A stretch of 64,000 nucleotides of DNA from UBA922 sp964565405 (GTDB taxonomy: Bacteria; Patescibacteriota; Patescibacteriia; Magasanikbacterales; UBA922), in the NCBI GenBank assembly GCA_964565405.1, contig CAZMEW010000001.1, positions 1-64,000 of the forward strand. The letters are read 5' to 3'. Every line of letters begins with the position of its first letter. The stretch's first letter is position 1. Below are positions 7,553 to 16,276 of the stretch, piece after piece. Under the pieces are notes generated by a model. It saw only the letters and a list, made by a program, of their open reading frames with translations, was not told the DNA's origin and made no database searches. A program made the position numbers and the translations under genes.

Positions 7553-8758
7553 ATGAAGCTTAAAATACTGATTATTCTTGTTCTAATCGCAATTTTTGGA
7601 GGCTCGAGTTATTTTTTTGTATCCAAAGGTAGTAATGTGCGGGGTGAAAAAATTGTAGACATACCTTCGGTTATCACTCCAGTGGTGACAAAACCTGACC
7701 TTACCCTTGAGACGCATATTATCGCGGAAGGAGAAACATTTGGGATTGCAACTAATGCGTTGGGAATTGACTATGGACGTATGTTGCAGATCCTTGATCA
7801 AGCTTCATCCACCTATGATTTTACTCGAATAAAAGTGGGGCAACCGCTTACACTTGCGAAGAGCGTTGATGGCGCTTATACTTATCTTGATTACGAACGA
7901 GACCGAGATTCTATCGTTCGTTTTTATTTTGCTGATGCGCGGGTTGAAATTATCCCGATTGATTATGAGGTCGAAGAGGTGACCGTAGAGGGTGTTGTAT
8001 CTTCTTCATTGTATTTGGACGCGTTGGCTCTCGGGATTCCTGATGCGGTTATTATGCAATTTGCGGATACGTTTGCGTGGACTATTGATTTTTCAACCCA
8101 GGTTCAGCATGGAGATACGTTTTCTATGATTTATGAGAAACGCAGGCGCAATGGTGCTGATGCGGGAACTGGTCTCGTGCACGCAGGAAAGTTTGTGAAC
8201 AATGGTAAGGAGTTATATGCATTTTTGTACGAACAAGAAATAGGCAAACCTTCATATTTTAATGAGAATGGTGAATCGATGATTAAGGCATTTTTGCGTG
8301 CTCCACTTGAATACAAACGCATTACTTCTGGTTATACGACCGCACGATTCCATCCAATTCTCGGTAAAAATACGACGCATCTTGCAATTGATTACGCAGC
8401 CGCACTGGGAACTCCAGTTATGGCGGTAGGAGATGGGAACGTAGTATTCGCAGGGTATAATGGTGCGTATGGAAATTTTGTAAGTATTAAGCACAATGAT
8501 AAATTCACTACTGAATATGCGCATTTATCAAAATATGGCGCTGGAATAAAAGCAGGCACTCGTGTCGTGCAGGGCCAGGTGATCGGGTATGTGGGTTCTA
8601 CAGGGCTTTCAACGGGTCCACATTTGCATTATCAGATTAAGCAGAATGGTACCTTGGTAAATCCACTCAAAGTTGAGTTCCCGCCGGGGGATCCCATTAA
8701 TGAAGAGCATCGAGAAGGATTCATGAGTGAGGTTTCGAAATACAAAGGCAGGCTATAA
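7553..8758 (+). CDS. M23 family metallopeptidase with LysM-like/OapA-type domain
   Basis: Exported endopeptidase that cuts peptidoglycan cross-links. The start at 7553 leaves a short basic N-terminus and membrane helix LKILIILVLIAIFGGSSYFF (signal anchor). A LysM-like part with EGETFGIATNALGIDY and VGQPLTL follows, then the LytM core: HLAIDYAAALGTPVMAVGDG (zinc His and Asp), EYAHLSKYG, and GPHLHYQIKQNG (catalytic His pair). Length 401 resembles cell-division-linked M23 hydrolases. The zinc ligands are all present, so an active enzyme is likely. A second, coiled-coil M23 gene is at 24603. Confidence 0.93.
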   Translation: MKLKILIILVLIAIFGGSSYFFVSKGSNVRGEKIVDIPSVITPVVTKPDLTLETHIIAEGETFGIATNALGIDYGRMLQILDQASSTYDFTRIKVGQPLTLAKSVDGAYTYLDYERDRDSIVRFYFADARVEIIPIDYEVEEVTVEGVVSSSLYLDALALGIPDAVIMQFADTFAWTIDFSTQVQHGDTFSMIYEKRRRNGADAGTGLVHAGKFVNNGKELYAFLYEQEIGKPSYFNENGESMIKAFLRAPLEYKRITSGYTTARFHPILGKNTTHLAIDYAAALGTPVMAVGDGNVVFAGYNGAYGNFVSIKHNDKFTTEYAHLSKYGAGIKAGTRVVQGQVIGYVGSTGLSTGPHLHYQIKQNGTLVNPLKVEFPPGDPINEEHREGFMSEVSKYKGRL

Positions 8759-8812
8759 CCACTGTTTTCGTATTTACTTGTGTAACTCATATACAGTAAC
8801 ATCCATTCTTAG

Positions 8813-8841
8813 TTGCTCATTATTTTTTAAAATGATACACT
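8813..8841 (+). promoter_or_regulatory. Promoter of the coiled-coil protein/exonuclease pair
   Basis: TTGCTC (8813-8818), 17-bp spacer, TACACT (8836-8841), about 30 bp before the ATG at 8871. Confidence 0.55.
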
Positions 8842-8870
8842 ATTGTTCACTTATATAAAATTTTCCAACT

Positions 8871-9224
8871 ATGGAACAAGACATGCAGTCAATTTTCAAT
8901 CGAATCCAAGAAACCAGGAAAAAGATGAAAGATATTAAAGTAATGCTTAAGGATGCGCTCGATGGAAATGGTGAATACCAAGAACTTCAGGATAAAATGA
9001 AAACAATTCGAGAAAATAAGAAGCGAGTGGAGACGGCCATCAAGGAAGGATTTTCAAGCGAAATGCAGAAACTCGATGATTTGAAAATTGATATTGAGTC
9101 TGATATGGAAATGTTGAATGATATGGCACTGACCAAGATGATGAAGGGTGAAACTTTTGAATTGTCAGACGAGTATAAAAATAACTACGAGCCCGTTTTT
9201 TCAGTCAAATTTAAAAAACAGTAA
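8871..9224 (+). CDS. Hypothetical coiled-coil protein, 117 residues
   Basis: I do not recognise the family. The protein is soluble, charged and almost wholly helical, with heptad-like runs between residues 5 and 85 (IQETRKKMKDIKVMLKDAL, ELQDKMKTIRENKKRVETAI). The C-terminal 25 residues look like a short beta extension ending in FSVKFKKQ. It is followed after 5 bp by an RNase H-fold exonuclease gene, so it may be a partner of that enzyme; this is inferred from position only. Confidence 0.75.
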   Translation: MEQDMQSIFNRIQETRKKMKDIKVMLKDALDGNGEYQELQDKMKTIRENKKRVETAIKEGFSSEMQKLDDLKIDIESDMEMLNDMALTKMMKGETFELSDEYKNNYEPVFSVKFKKQ

Positions 9225-9229
9225 TCATT

Positions 9230-9811
9230 ATGTCTCGAGAAGTCGTATTTGATATTGAAACAGTGGGGGATATTAAAGATTACAACACCATGAAAGTAAC
9301 GGTTGTATCTATTTACGAATATGAGACCGATAGTTACCGATCATTTGACGAGAATGAACTTGGTAATCTTTGGCCGATACTTGAAAAAGCTGAACGATTG
9401 ATTGGATTCAATAGTGAATCATTCGATATCCCCATTTTAGCAAAATATTATAGTGGGGATTTGAAGCGGATCGAGCATCTGGATTTGTTGAAAGTGGTAA
9501 AAGATTCCACTGGTAGACGATACAAACTCAATGATCTTGCAAAAGCTACACTCCAGATTGAGAAAAGTGCTGATGGATTGCAAGCAATGGAGTGGTATAA
9601 AGAAGGAAAAATTGATTTGATCAAGCAGTATTGTGAACAAGATGTGAAAGTCACGAAAGAAGTGTATGACTTCGGTCGAAAAAACAAAATGTTGTATTTC
9701 CCTACATTGACTGGAGAAATACAACCTTTTCCAGTAAATTTTGATCCTAAGCCAAAAGCGGTTGCTGGGGAGGCGGTTCAGGGTGGAGTGAATCTGACGT
9801 TGCCATTTTAG
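9230..9811 (+). CDS. 3'-5' exonuclease, RNase H fold (YprB-like)
   Basis: Predicted DnaQ/RNase D-type exonuclease. The DEDD acids are recognisable: FDIETVG (Exo I), IGFNSESFDIPIL (Exo II, NxxxFD) and QYCEQDVKVTKEVYDF (Exo III). The spacing matches the YprB-like ribonuclease H superfamily rather than DNA polymerase epsilon subunits. 193 residues, no extra domain; the C-terminal tail is Pro/Gly/Val rich. Substrate unknown. It forms a two-gene operon with the upstream coiled-coil protein and is closed by a strong terminator. Confidence 0.85.
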   Translation: MSREVVFDIETVGDIKDYNTMKVTVVSIYEYETDSYRSFDENELGNLWPILEKAERLIGFNSESFDIPILAKYYSGDLKRIEHLDLLKVVKDSTGRRYKLNDLAKATLQIEKSADGLQAMEWYKEGKIDLIKQYCEQDVKVTKEVYDFGRKNKMLYFPTLTGEIQPFPVNFDPKPKAVAGEAVQGGVNLTLPF

Positions 9812-9834
9812 GTTATAAGCTGAATAAAATATTA

Positions 9835-9863
9835 AAAAAGAAGTGAATCATTCACTTCTTTTT
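9835..9863. terminator. Bidirectional terminator between exonuclease and flavin reductase genes
   Basis: A 13-bp perfect stem (9835-9847 with 9851-9863) with a 3-nt loop, A-rich on one side and T-rich on the other, lying between two convergent genes. Confidence 0.88.
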
Positions 9864-9877
9864 ATGTCATAAGAATT

Positions 9878-10561
9878 TTAGAATATTTCGAAATGAATAT
9901 TTTTTGTATCAGTCCCTCGTACTACGCACATCTCGCGGACCGTAGCTACCATATCAGCGCTTCCACAGAGAAATATATGAAGGTCTGAGGTGTTTTCTGG
10001 TAGATGCTCACTCACACGCCCATGAAGTCCTGCCCATGAAGTTTCAGGTTGGGAAAGTGTAAGAGAATAAGTGAAGTTTGTGTGAGTGCGTTGTAGTTCA
10101 TCTAATCGATCAGTCCAGAATACATCTTTTTCATGACGCACTCCAAAAATCAAATGCAGTTTTTGTTTGATGCGCTTGTTTTCAAGCTGATCTCTCAGCA
10201 TACTCATGATTGGGGCAATACCTACTCCAGTTGCAATACAGTATATATCACTTTTTATTGAGTCAAACGTGAATCTTCCTGCCGGACCACGAAAAACTAT
10301 TTCTTCTCCAATATGTGCATCTTTGAGAAGCTTTGATGCAATACCAGTTTCGTACAGCTTGATACATAGTTCCAGATACTTATCCTCAGGTGTTGAAGAT
10401 ATAGAGTATGAACGAAATACATGTTTTTCACCTGATGGCGCAATAATTTGTATAAATTGCCCAGCCTGAAATTCAAAATCTTTTGGCTTATCTAAGCGCA
10501 ATTCAAGAATATGTTCAGTAATATTTTTCTTTGACAGGAGAGTTGTTTTGTATCTATTCAT
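9878..10561 (-). CDS. FAD-dependent NAD(P)H oxidoreductase (ferredoxin reductase-like)
   Basis: Ferredoxin-NAD(P)+ reductase superfamily: electrons pass between NAD(P)H and an iron-sulfur or flavin partner. FAD site RSYSISS (RxYS), phosphate loop FRGPAGRF, nucleotide site ATGVGIAPIMSML, IFGVRHEKDVFW, LCGSADMV and the C-terminal HFEIF. No iron-sulfur domain of its own. I place the start at 10561 (MNRYKTTL) because the alternative ATG at 10588 lies inside the 12-bp inverted repeat 10586-10616. It is divergent from the SUF operon, which ends with two ferredoxin genes, so it may reduce those ferredoxins for cluster assembly (inference). Confidence 0.88.
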   Translation of the reverse strand: MNRYKTTLLSKKNITEHILELRLDKPKDFEFQAGQFIQIIAPSGEKHVFRSYSISSTPEDKYLELCIKLYETGIASKLLKDAHIGEEIVFRGPAGRFTFDSIKSDIYCIATGVGIAPIMSMLRDQLENKRIKQKLHLIFGVRHEKDVFWTDRLDELQRTHTNFTYSLTLSQPETSWAGLHGRVSEHLPENTSDLHIFLCGSADMVATVREMCVVRGTDTKNIHFEIF

Positions 10562-10585
10562 ACTAATTGACAATCGAGTGTAATT

Positions 10586-10616
10586 CATATATCATACTAC
10601 AGAAGTATGATATATG
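10586..10616. promoter_or_regulatory. Inverted-repeat operator between flavin reductase and SUF operon
   Basis: CATATATCATAC (10586-10597), 7-bp spacer, GTATGATATATG (10605-10616): a perfect 12-bp dyad, 12 bp before the Rrf2 gene start. Its place between divergent genes makes it the likely binding site of that Rrf2 regulator, controlling both directions. Confidence 0.75.
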
Positions 10617-10628
10617 CAATGATGCATT

Positions 10629-11024
10629 ATGCTATCGATAAGCAAACAAACTGACTACGCAGTGGAGCTCATTTTGGCACTTTCAAAATTGAATGAAAGT
10701 GAACTTTTGAGTCTGCGTGCTTTTTCTAAACAAAGTACCATATCATTCTTGTTTTTACAACGGATTGCAAAGTCATTGCGTGAAGCTCGATTGATTGAAT
10801 CAGTACGTGGGATCAATGGAGGATATCGACTTTTAAAGCCTGCTTCTCAGATTTCTTTTCGAGAAGTAATTGAAGCAGTACAAGGGCCATTTTCTGTTCT
10901 TGCATGTACGAAAAAAGAACAGTGTGAACTTGAGGCTATGTGTACTGCAAAACATGGACTCCGGTCTGTAGAAGCTGAAATTGCTGATTTACTTGGCTCA
11001 CGATTTCTGGTGTCTCAAAATTAA
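10629..11024 (+). CDS. Rrf2 family iron-sulfur-sensing regulator (IscR/SufR-like)
   Basis: Winged-helix repressor whose DNA binding depends on an Fe-S cluster. The N-terminal SKQTDYAVELILALSK is the family signature and the recognition part reads ISFLFLQRIAKSLREARLIESVRGINGGYRL. Three cysteines spaced as in IscR (C-x5-C-x5-C: CTKKEQCELEAMC) make a [2Fe-2S] ligand set, so cluster sensing is likely. 131 residues. It is the first gene of the SUF operon, two bases before the NifS gene, and probably controls itself through the dyad at 10586-10616. Confidence 0.93.
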   Translation: MLSISKQTDYAVELILALSKLNESELLSLRAFSKQSTISFLFLQRIAKSLREARLIESVRGINGGYRLLKPASQISFREVIEAVQGPFSVLACTKKEQCELEAMCTAKHGLRSVEAEIADLLGSRFLVSQN

Positions 11025-11025
11025 T

Positions 11026-12219
11026 ATGATGAAAAAAAAGACTTCAATCTATCTCGACTATGCTGCAGCAACTCCTGTCGACTCACATGTTTTTGCTGTG
11101 ATGAAGCCTTACTTTGTCGAATCGTTTAGCAATCCTTCGTCATTATACGAGTCTTCAAAGAAATTAGCAGAAAAATATTCTGAATGCGTAAAACAGGTCG
11201 CTGATTTTTTCCACACTACGCCAGATACGATTACCTATGTTAGTGGGGGAAGCGAATCAGTGAATACGGCAATCATGGGAATAGCTCGATCACATGGCAA
11301 GCATGGTAGACATATTATCACGACTCATATTGAACATAGTGCTGTGTTGGAGTCAGTCCGAGTACTTGAAACATATGGCTACGACGTTACATACTTGCCT
11401 GTTGACGAGCATGGGCTTGTGTCAGCTCAGGATGTGATTAAAGCAATTCGAAAGGACACAATTCTCATTTCCATCATGCATGCAAATAATGAGATTGGAT
11501 CAATACAACCGATTGAAGAAATTGGAAGAGAGATTTTGAAATATCGAAAAAGAGAAAAAACTATTTTTCCATTGTTTCATGTTGATGCATGTCAGAGTGT
11601 GCTCTATCTTGAATCATCAGTAGAAAAACTCCATGTAGATGCGTTATCATGCAATGGTGGAAAAATATACGGACCTAAGTCTTCTGGAATTTTGTATATC
11701 CGTCGAGGTGTCGAAGTTGAACCACTCATTGTTGGTGGAGGTCAGCAAGATGGAAGACGAAGTGGAACCATTGATATGGCCATGGTCTGTGGAATCTCCA
11801 CCGCACTTGTTCGTATAAAAGAAAATGCAGAGGTAGAAAAAGTTCGTATACTTCGAGATCGATTGTGGAATGGAATAAAAGCCGCTATTTCAGACGTAAT
11901 TTTAAATGGTCCAGAAATTACAGATGAAAAGCGTTTACCAAATAATCTGAACGTTTCTTTTATTGGAGCCCCGGGCGAAGCTCTGGTTCTGTATCTGGAT
12001 GCGAAGAGAATCTGTGTAAGTACTGGATCAGCATGTGCGGAGGANNNNNNNNNNTCACGAACCGGATCGCATGTACTTGAGGCGTGCGGATATGATAAGA
12101 ACCGAAAGAATAGTGCGATTCGATTTACACTAGGAAAACACACAACTGAGAAAGAAATTGATCGTGTACTTGAGGTATTGCCTCACATTGTGGAAAAAGT
12201 AAGAATAATGAATGTATAG
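11026..12219 (+). CDS. Cysteine desulfurase, NifS/IscS type (with 10-N gap)
   Basis: PLP enzyme that takes sulfur from cysteine as a persulfide for cluster assembly. Start at 11026, two bases after the Rrf2 stop; the longer frame from 10981 overlaps that gene. Seen: YLDYAAATPVD, SGGSESVNTAI, THIEHSAVLES, HANNEIGSIQPI, HVDACQS, and the PLP lysine in SCNGGKIYGPK. The active-site cysteine loop reads STGSACAE and then runs into the 10 N, which keep the frame and replace about four residues before SHVLEACG. It is a group I desulfurase, distinct from the SufS gene at 14691 in the same operon. Confidence 0.94.
   Translation: MMKKKTSIYLDYAAATPVDSHVFAVMKPYFVESFSNPSSLYESSKKLAEKYSECVKQVADFFHTTPDTITYVSGGSESVNTAIMGIARSHGKHGRHIITTHIEHSAVLESVRVLETYGYDVTYLPVDEHGLVSAQDVIKAIRKDTILISIMHANNEIGSIQPIEEIGREILKYRKREKTIFPLFHVDACQSVLYLESSVEKLHVDALSCNGGKIYGPKSSGILYIRRGVEVEPLIVGGGQQDGRRSGTIDMAMVCGISTALVRIKENAEVEKVRILRDRLWNGIKAAISDVILNGPEITDEKRLPNNLNVSFIGAPGEALVLYLDAKRICVSTGSACAEXXXXSRTGSHVLEACGYDKNRKNSAIRFTLGKHTTEKEIDRVLEVLPHIVEKVRIMNV
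12045..12054. other. Assembly gap of 10 N inside the NifS-type gene
   Basis: Ten N just after the active-site cysteine; the frame is preserved on both sides. Confidence 0.95.
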
Positions 12220-12221
12220 CT

Positions 12222-13631
12222 ATGTCGAGTAAGCCTCAGCTAAATTTTACGATTGACCGAACACTGTACGACTCAGCCAATACTGATCGGTCTGTTTTTA
12301 AGACTGCGCCTGGGCTCAGTGAGAATATTATTCGAGAAATTTCAGAGCAAAAAAAAGAGCCAAGCTGGATGCTTGAGAAACGACTCAAAGCTTTTGAATA
12401 TTTTAAGCAAACAAGTGTACCAACCTGGGGACCTGATTTATCTGGCCTTAATTTGAACGACATCATTTATTTTGCACGACCAAACACTGGAGAATCAACT
12501 ACGTGGGATACGGTGCCTGAAGATATCAAGAAAACATTTGAAAAACTTGGAATTCCTGAGGCTGAGCGTAGTTCGCTTGGTGGAGCGGGGGCACAGTATG
12601 ACAGCGATGTAGTCTATCATCGGATCAAGGATGATCTGAAAGCCAAGGGAGTTATTTTTGAAAATATGGATGTGGCAGTGCAGCAATACCCCGATCTCGT
12701 GAAAGAATATTTCATGACACAGTGTATTCCGATCAATGATCACAAATTCATCATGCTTCATGCGGCAGTATGGAGTGGGGGAACATTTATTTATGTCCCA
12801 AAAAATGTAAAAGTTGATCTTCCTTTGCAGGCATACTTCCGTATGAACGCTGAAAAAGGTGGTCAATTTGAACATACACTCATTATTGTTGATGAAGGAG
12901 CAGAACTTCACTATATCGAAGGATGTTCTGCACCCCGGTACAATGCAAACTCGCTTCATGCTGGGGGAGTTGAAATTTTTGTAAAAAAAGGTGGACGATG
13001 CAGATATTCATCAATCGAGAACTGGTCAAAAAATACGTATAACCTCAATACCAAACGTGCATTGGTTGACGAAGAAGCAGTTATTGAATGGGTGAATGGA
13101 AATATGGGATCAGGTACGACCATGCTCTACCCATCGTCAGTACTACGTGGACGAGGAGCTCGATCTGACAGTCTCGGAGTTGCATTTGCAGGACCAGGAC
13201 AGAATCAGGATACAGGTGCCAAGGCGATTCATGTGGCACCAGATACTAAGTCTACGATTAAAGCTAAGTCAATTTCAGTAAACGGGGGAATTACGTCGTA
13301 TCGGGGATTGGTAAAAGTTGCAAAAGGTGCTGAGAGATCAAAGGTTTCTGAAGAATGTGACGCACTTCTCATTGGTGACGATGCGATTTCAAATACCTAT
13401 CCGTACATGAAGATAAATAATAGTAGTACTGATATTGCACATGAAGCACGGGTTGGAAAAATAGGTGATGATGAGATATTTTATTTACAATCAAGAGGAT
13501 TGTCAGAAGAAGCTGCGATGAATTTGGTGGTTTCAGGCTTTATTGAGCCAGTTATTAAGTCACTTCCGCTCGAATATGCGCTTGAACTGAATAAGCTTAT
13601 TGAGCTCGAGATGGAAGGAAGTGTAGGGTAA
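12222..13631 (+). CDS. sufB: Fe-S cluster scaffold protein SufB
   Basis: Main subunit of the SufBC2D scaffold on which clusters are built in the cytoplasm. 469 residues, typical for SufB. Family signatures: AERSSLGGAGAQYDSDVVYH, PINDHKFIMLHAAVWSGGTFIYVP, LHYIEGCSAPRYNANSLHAG with the conserved cysteine thought to accept sulfur, SIENWSKNTYNLNTKRA, ITSYRGLVKV, CDALLIGD and EARVGKIGDDEIFYLQSRGL near the C-terminus. It starts 2 bp after the NifS stop and is followed by sufD with a 2-bp gap. Confidence 0.97.
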   Translation: MSSKPQLNFTIDRTLYDSANTDRSVFKTAPGLSENIIREISEQKKEPSWMLEKRLKAFEYFKQTSVPTWGPDLSGLNLNDIIYFARPNTGESTTWDTVPEDIKKTFEKLGIPEAERSSLGGAGAQYDSDVVYHRIKDDLKAKGVIFENMDVAVQQYPDLVKEYFMTQCIPINDHKFIMLHAAVWSGGTFIYVPKNVKVDLPLQAYFRMNAEKGGQFEHTLIIVDEGAELHYIEGCSAPRYNANSLHAGGVEIFVKKGGRCRYSSIENWSKNTYNLNTKRALVDEEAVIEWVNGNMGSGTTMLYPSSVLRGRGARSDSLGVAFAGPGQNQDTGAKAIHVAPDTKSTIKAKSISVNGGITSYRGLVKVAKGAERSKVSEECDALLIGDDAISNTYPYMKINNSSTDIAHEARVGKIGDDEIFYLQSRGLSEEAAMNLVVSGFIEPVIKSLPLEYALELNKLIELEMEGSVG

Positions 13632-13633
13632 GT

Positions 13634-14689
13634 ATGAAAATGACTCCATATACAATTCACTACGGTATAGGAATGCTCATGAACTTTGAGCCGCTTCTTT
13701 ATGATACTCTCAAATTTACATCAGGTTCGAGCATGGTTACGCTTTCAGATTCAGTAATTGATAATGCAAATAGACTTCAATCAATTTTAGAAAATAATGA
13801 AAAGCTTAATTCAATAGTTACTAAACATCTCACAAATTTTCCACTTTTCAATTTTGTACATACCAATCCTACGGATGAGTTTTATTTTACGATTAAAAAT
13901 ACAAATGTACCTGCTACTCACAATCTTTCACTCGATATAACACATTCTTCACGAACGCATGTAGTAGTACATATCGAAGATGGTGCAAAGGTGAATATTA
14001 TTGAATCAATTACGGGAAATGCTTATCTGGGGTATACGCTGGATATTGTGGTAGGGAAGGGTGCTGAGGTAACTTTTGTCGCACACCCGGAAAATACGCC
14101 TATGCGAACTATTCTTCGAAATGCGTATCTTCAAGAAAATTCACTGATTAAATGGATGGAAGGAAGTATTGAAGGTGAATTGATCCAGTCTCATATTCGA
14201 ACATATCTCTATGAACCGGGTAGTCGTGCTGAAGTGAAAGGATTATTTGCACTCTCAGGAAATACAATCGTCGATATATATCACTCAATGTATCACCTCG
14301 CATCACATACGACTTCTGACATGCTTACGAAAGGTGTACTCGAAGGCAAATCACGCGCTATGTACCAGGGATTAATTCATATTGATGAAAAAGCGGTTGG
14401 TTGTACGGGGTATCAGAAAGAAGATAGTTTGGTGTTATCAAATAGTGCTGAGGTAAACGCAGTACCGAATCTTGAAATTGAGAATAGTGATGTGAAATGT
14501 TCACACGGGGTGACTACTGCACATATTGATAAAGAAAAATTATTTTATGCCCAGAGTAGGGGAATTAGTGAGAAGAATGCGGCGCAATTGTTTGTAGACG
14601 GACATATTTCCCCATGTCTTGATGTTGTTCCAGATGAAATGATACGTGCTCAATTGCAGGATAGAATTCATCGAAATTTAGCTGTGTGA
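13634..14689 (+). CDS. sufD: SufD-like subunit of the SUF scaffold
   Basis: Paralogue of SufB that completes the SufBCD complex. 351 residues with beta-helix core sequence (VVVHIEDGAKVNIIESI, ADVEKGLFALSG-type segment AEVKGLFALSGNT) and the C-terminal family signature YQGLIHIDEKAVGCTGYQ, NLEIENSDVKCSHGVTT and FYAQSRGISEKNAAQLFVDGHISP. The conserved His in CSHG corresponds to the residue at the SufB-SufD interface involved in cluster formation. The N-terminal half is more divergent than in model SufD. Directly between sufB and sufS. Confidence 0.93.
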   Translation: MKMTPYTIHYGIGMLMNFEPLLYDTLKFTSGSSMVTLSDSVIDNANRLQSILENNEKLNSIVTKHLTNFPLFNFVHTNPTDEFYFTIKNTNVPATHNLSLDITHSSRTHVVVHIEDGAKVNIIESITGNAYLGYTLDIVVGKGAEVTFVAHPENTPMRTILRNAYLQENSLIKWMEGSIEGELIQSHIRTYLYEPGSRAEVKGLFALSGNTIVDIYHSMYHLASHTTSDMLTKGVLEGKSRAMYQGLIHIDEKAVGCTGYQKEDSLVLSNSAEVNAVPNLEIENSDVKCSHGVTTAHIDKEKLFYAQSRGISEKNAAQLFVDGHISPCLDVVPDEMIRAQLQDRIHRNLAV

Positions 14690-14690
14690 T

Positions 14691-15893
14691 ATGAATCAAG
14701 AATTTCGATTACAATTTAGTATCCTTAAGAATCGTCTTGAATATACGTATCTTGATAGTGCAGCCAGCTCGCTTACACCTGATAGTGTATTGAATAGGAT
14801 GAATGAATATTACACACAGTATCGAGCAAATATTCATCGCGGTGTGTATGTTGATAGTGAGAAAGCAAGTGCAAGGTATGAACAGGTAAGAGAACAGGCT
14901 GCGAAGTTTTTTAGCGCAGAAAAAAATGAAATATTCTTTACTTCTGGTACAACTGATGGAATTAATAAGCTTGCATATGGGCTTGAGCATTTGGTTAATA
15001 AAGGTGATGTAATCTTGTTGAGTGAGCTCGAACACCATGCAAATCTTATTTCATGGCAAGAACTTGCAAAACGAACTGGAGCAGAATTACGATTTATTTC
15101 AGTAAACAAAGAAACGTTTGAGCTAGATGAAAATTTTGAGCACTATTTTGATAAGAAGGTGAAGATTGTGAGTATTGCACATGTTTCGAATACACTGGGT
15201 ACTATTTTACCAATTGAAAAAATTACTAAACTTGCGCATGACGTCGGAGCGTTTGTCATTGTTGATGCTGCACAGTCTGTGGCGCATATGCAGATTGACG
15301 TTAAAAAAATTGATTGTGATTTTCTGGTGTGCTCCGGACATAAAATGTATGGTCCAACTGGAGTAGGAATTGTGTATGGAAAATTTAGCGCTTTAGAAAA
15401 ACTTAATCCAGCAAGTTTTGGTGGAGACATGATTGACACTGTAACGTATGAGAAAACTACATGGGCAGAGATTCCTCGAAGATTTGAAGCAGGCACACCA
15501 AATATTGGAGGTGTAATTGGATTGGGTGCGGCTTTGGAATTCATTACAAGTATTGGTTGGAGTCCTATTGTTGAGCATGAGAAAGAGTTAACTAACAAAT
15601 TAGTTGAAGTGATATCAAAACATGGAGTATTGGTTGGTACGAATAACTTTCATAATAGGATTGGTGTAGTGTCTTTTGTAATTGAAGGCATTCATCCACA
15701 CGATGTTGCAGGGTTTTTGAATGAGCAAAATATTGCAATTCGAGCAGGACATCATTGCACCATGCCATTGGTTAATACGCTTGGTCTACCACAGGGAACT
15801 GCGCGAGCAAGCATAGGTATCTATACGACTGAAGAAGATATTGATCGGCTTGATAGCGCTTTGGCTGAACTTGTAGAAGCTTTTAAGCAATAA
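14691..15893 (+). CDS. sufS: Cysteine desulfurase SufS
   Basis: Group II PLP desulfurase that passes sulfur to SufU. Seen: YLDSAASSLTP, NIHRGVYVDSEKASARYE, FTSGTTDGIN, LSELEHHANLISWQELA, VDAAQSVAHM, the PLP lysine in CSGHKMYGPTG, FEAGTPNIGG and the active-site cysteine in IRAGHHCTMPL. 400 residues, the usual length. Having this and the NifS-type enzyme in a single operon is uncommon. It is one base after sufD and 3 bp before the SufU gene. Confidence 0.96.
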   Translation: MNQEFRLQFSILKNRLEYTYLDSAASSLTPDSVLNRMNEYYTQYRANIHRGVYVDSEKASARYEQVREQAAKFFSAEKNEIFFTSGTTDGINKLAYGLEHLVNKGDVILLSELEHHANLISWQELAKRTGAELRFISVNKETFELDENFEHYFDKKVKIVSIAHVSNTLGTILPIEKITKLAHDVGAFVIVDAAQSVAHMQIDVKKIDCDFLVCSGHKMYGPTGVGIVYGKFSALEKLNPASFGGDMIDTVTYEKTTWAEIPRRFEAGTPNIGGVIGLGAALEFITSIGWSPIVEHEKELTNKLVEVISKHGVLVGTNNFHNRIGVVSFVIEGIHPHDVAGFLNEQNIAIRAGHHCTMPLVNTLGLPQGTARASIGIYTTEEDIDRLDSALAELVEAFKQ

Positions 15894-15896
15894 GAT

Positions 15897-16268
15897 ATGG
15901 ATCAGGGAATGGACACAATTTACCGAGAATATATTCTTGATCTCTATCGGAATCCCAAGAATAAGAAACGTATTGATCTTGCAGAATATACTGCGCACAA
16001 GAATAATCCTACCTGCGGAGATGAAATAACGATATATATACACGCAGATAATGGAACAATCGTTGATGTAGGATTTGAGGGGGTAGGGTGCGCAATTTCA
16101 CAAGCGTCGGCATCACTATTCACTGAACATATTAAGAATAAGACTATTGATGAAGTGAAGGAGATGGCTGATGCAAGTGTACTTGAGTTATTGGGTATTG
16201 ATGTGGGAATCAATCGTGAAAAATGTGCTCTCCTGATATTTCGGACGTTTCAAGAATCAATTAAATAA
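15897..16268 (+). CDS. sufU: SufU/IscU-type sulfur acceptor
   Basis: Small NifU-like protein. In SUF systems of this type, SufU is a zinc protein that takes the persulfide from SufS and hands it to SufB. The three conserved cysteines lie in NPTCGDE, GVGCAIS and NREKCALLIF, with the aspartate of CGD needed for zinc binding. 123 residues, shorter than most SufU proteins but with all ligands. The order sufS-sufU is as in Gram-positive bacteria, which argues for SufU function rather than an IscU scaffold (inference). Confidence 0.93.
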   Translation: MDQGMDTIYREYILDLYRNPKNKKRIDLAEYTAHKNNPTCGDEITIYIHADNGTIVDVGFEGVGCAISQASASLFTEHIKNKTIDEVKEMADASVLELLGIDVGINREKCALLIFRTFQESIK

Positions 16269-16276
16269 AATCTTAT

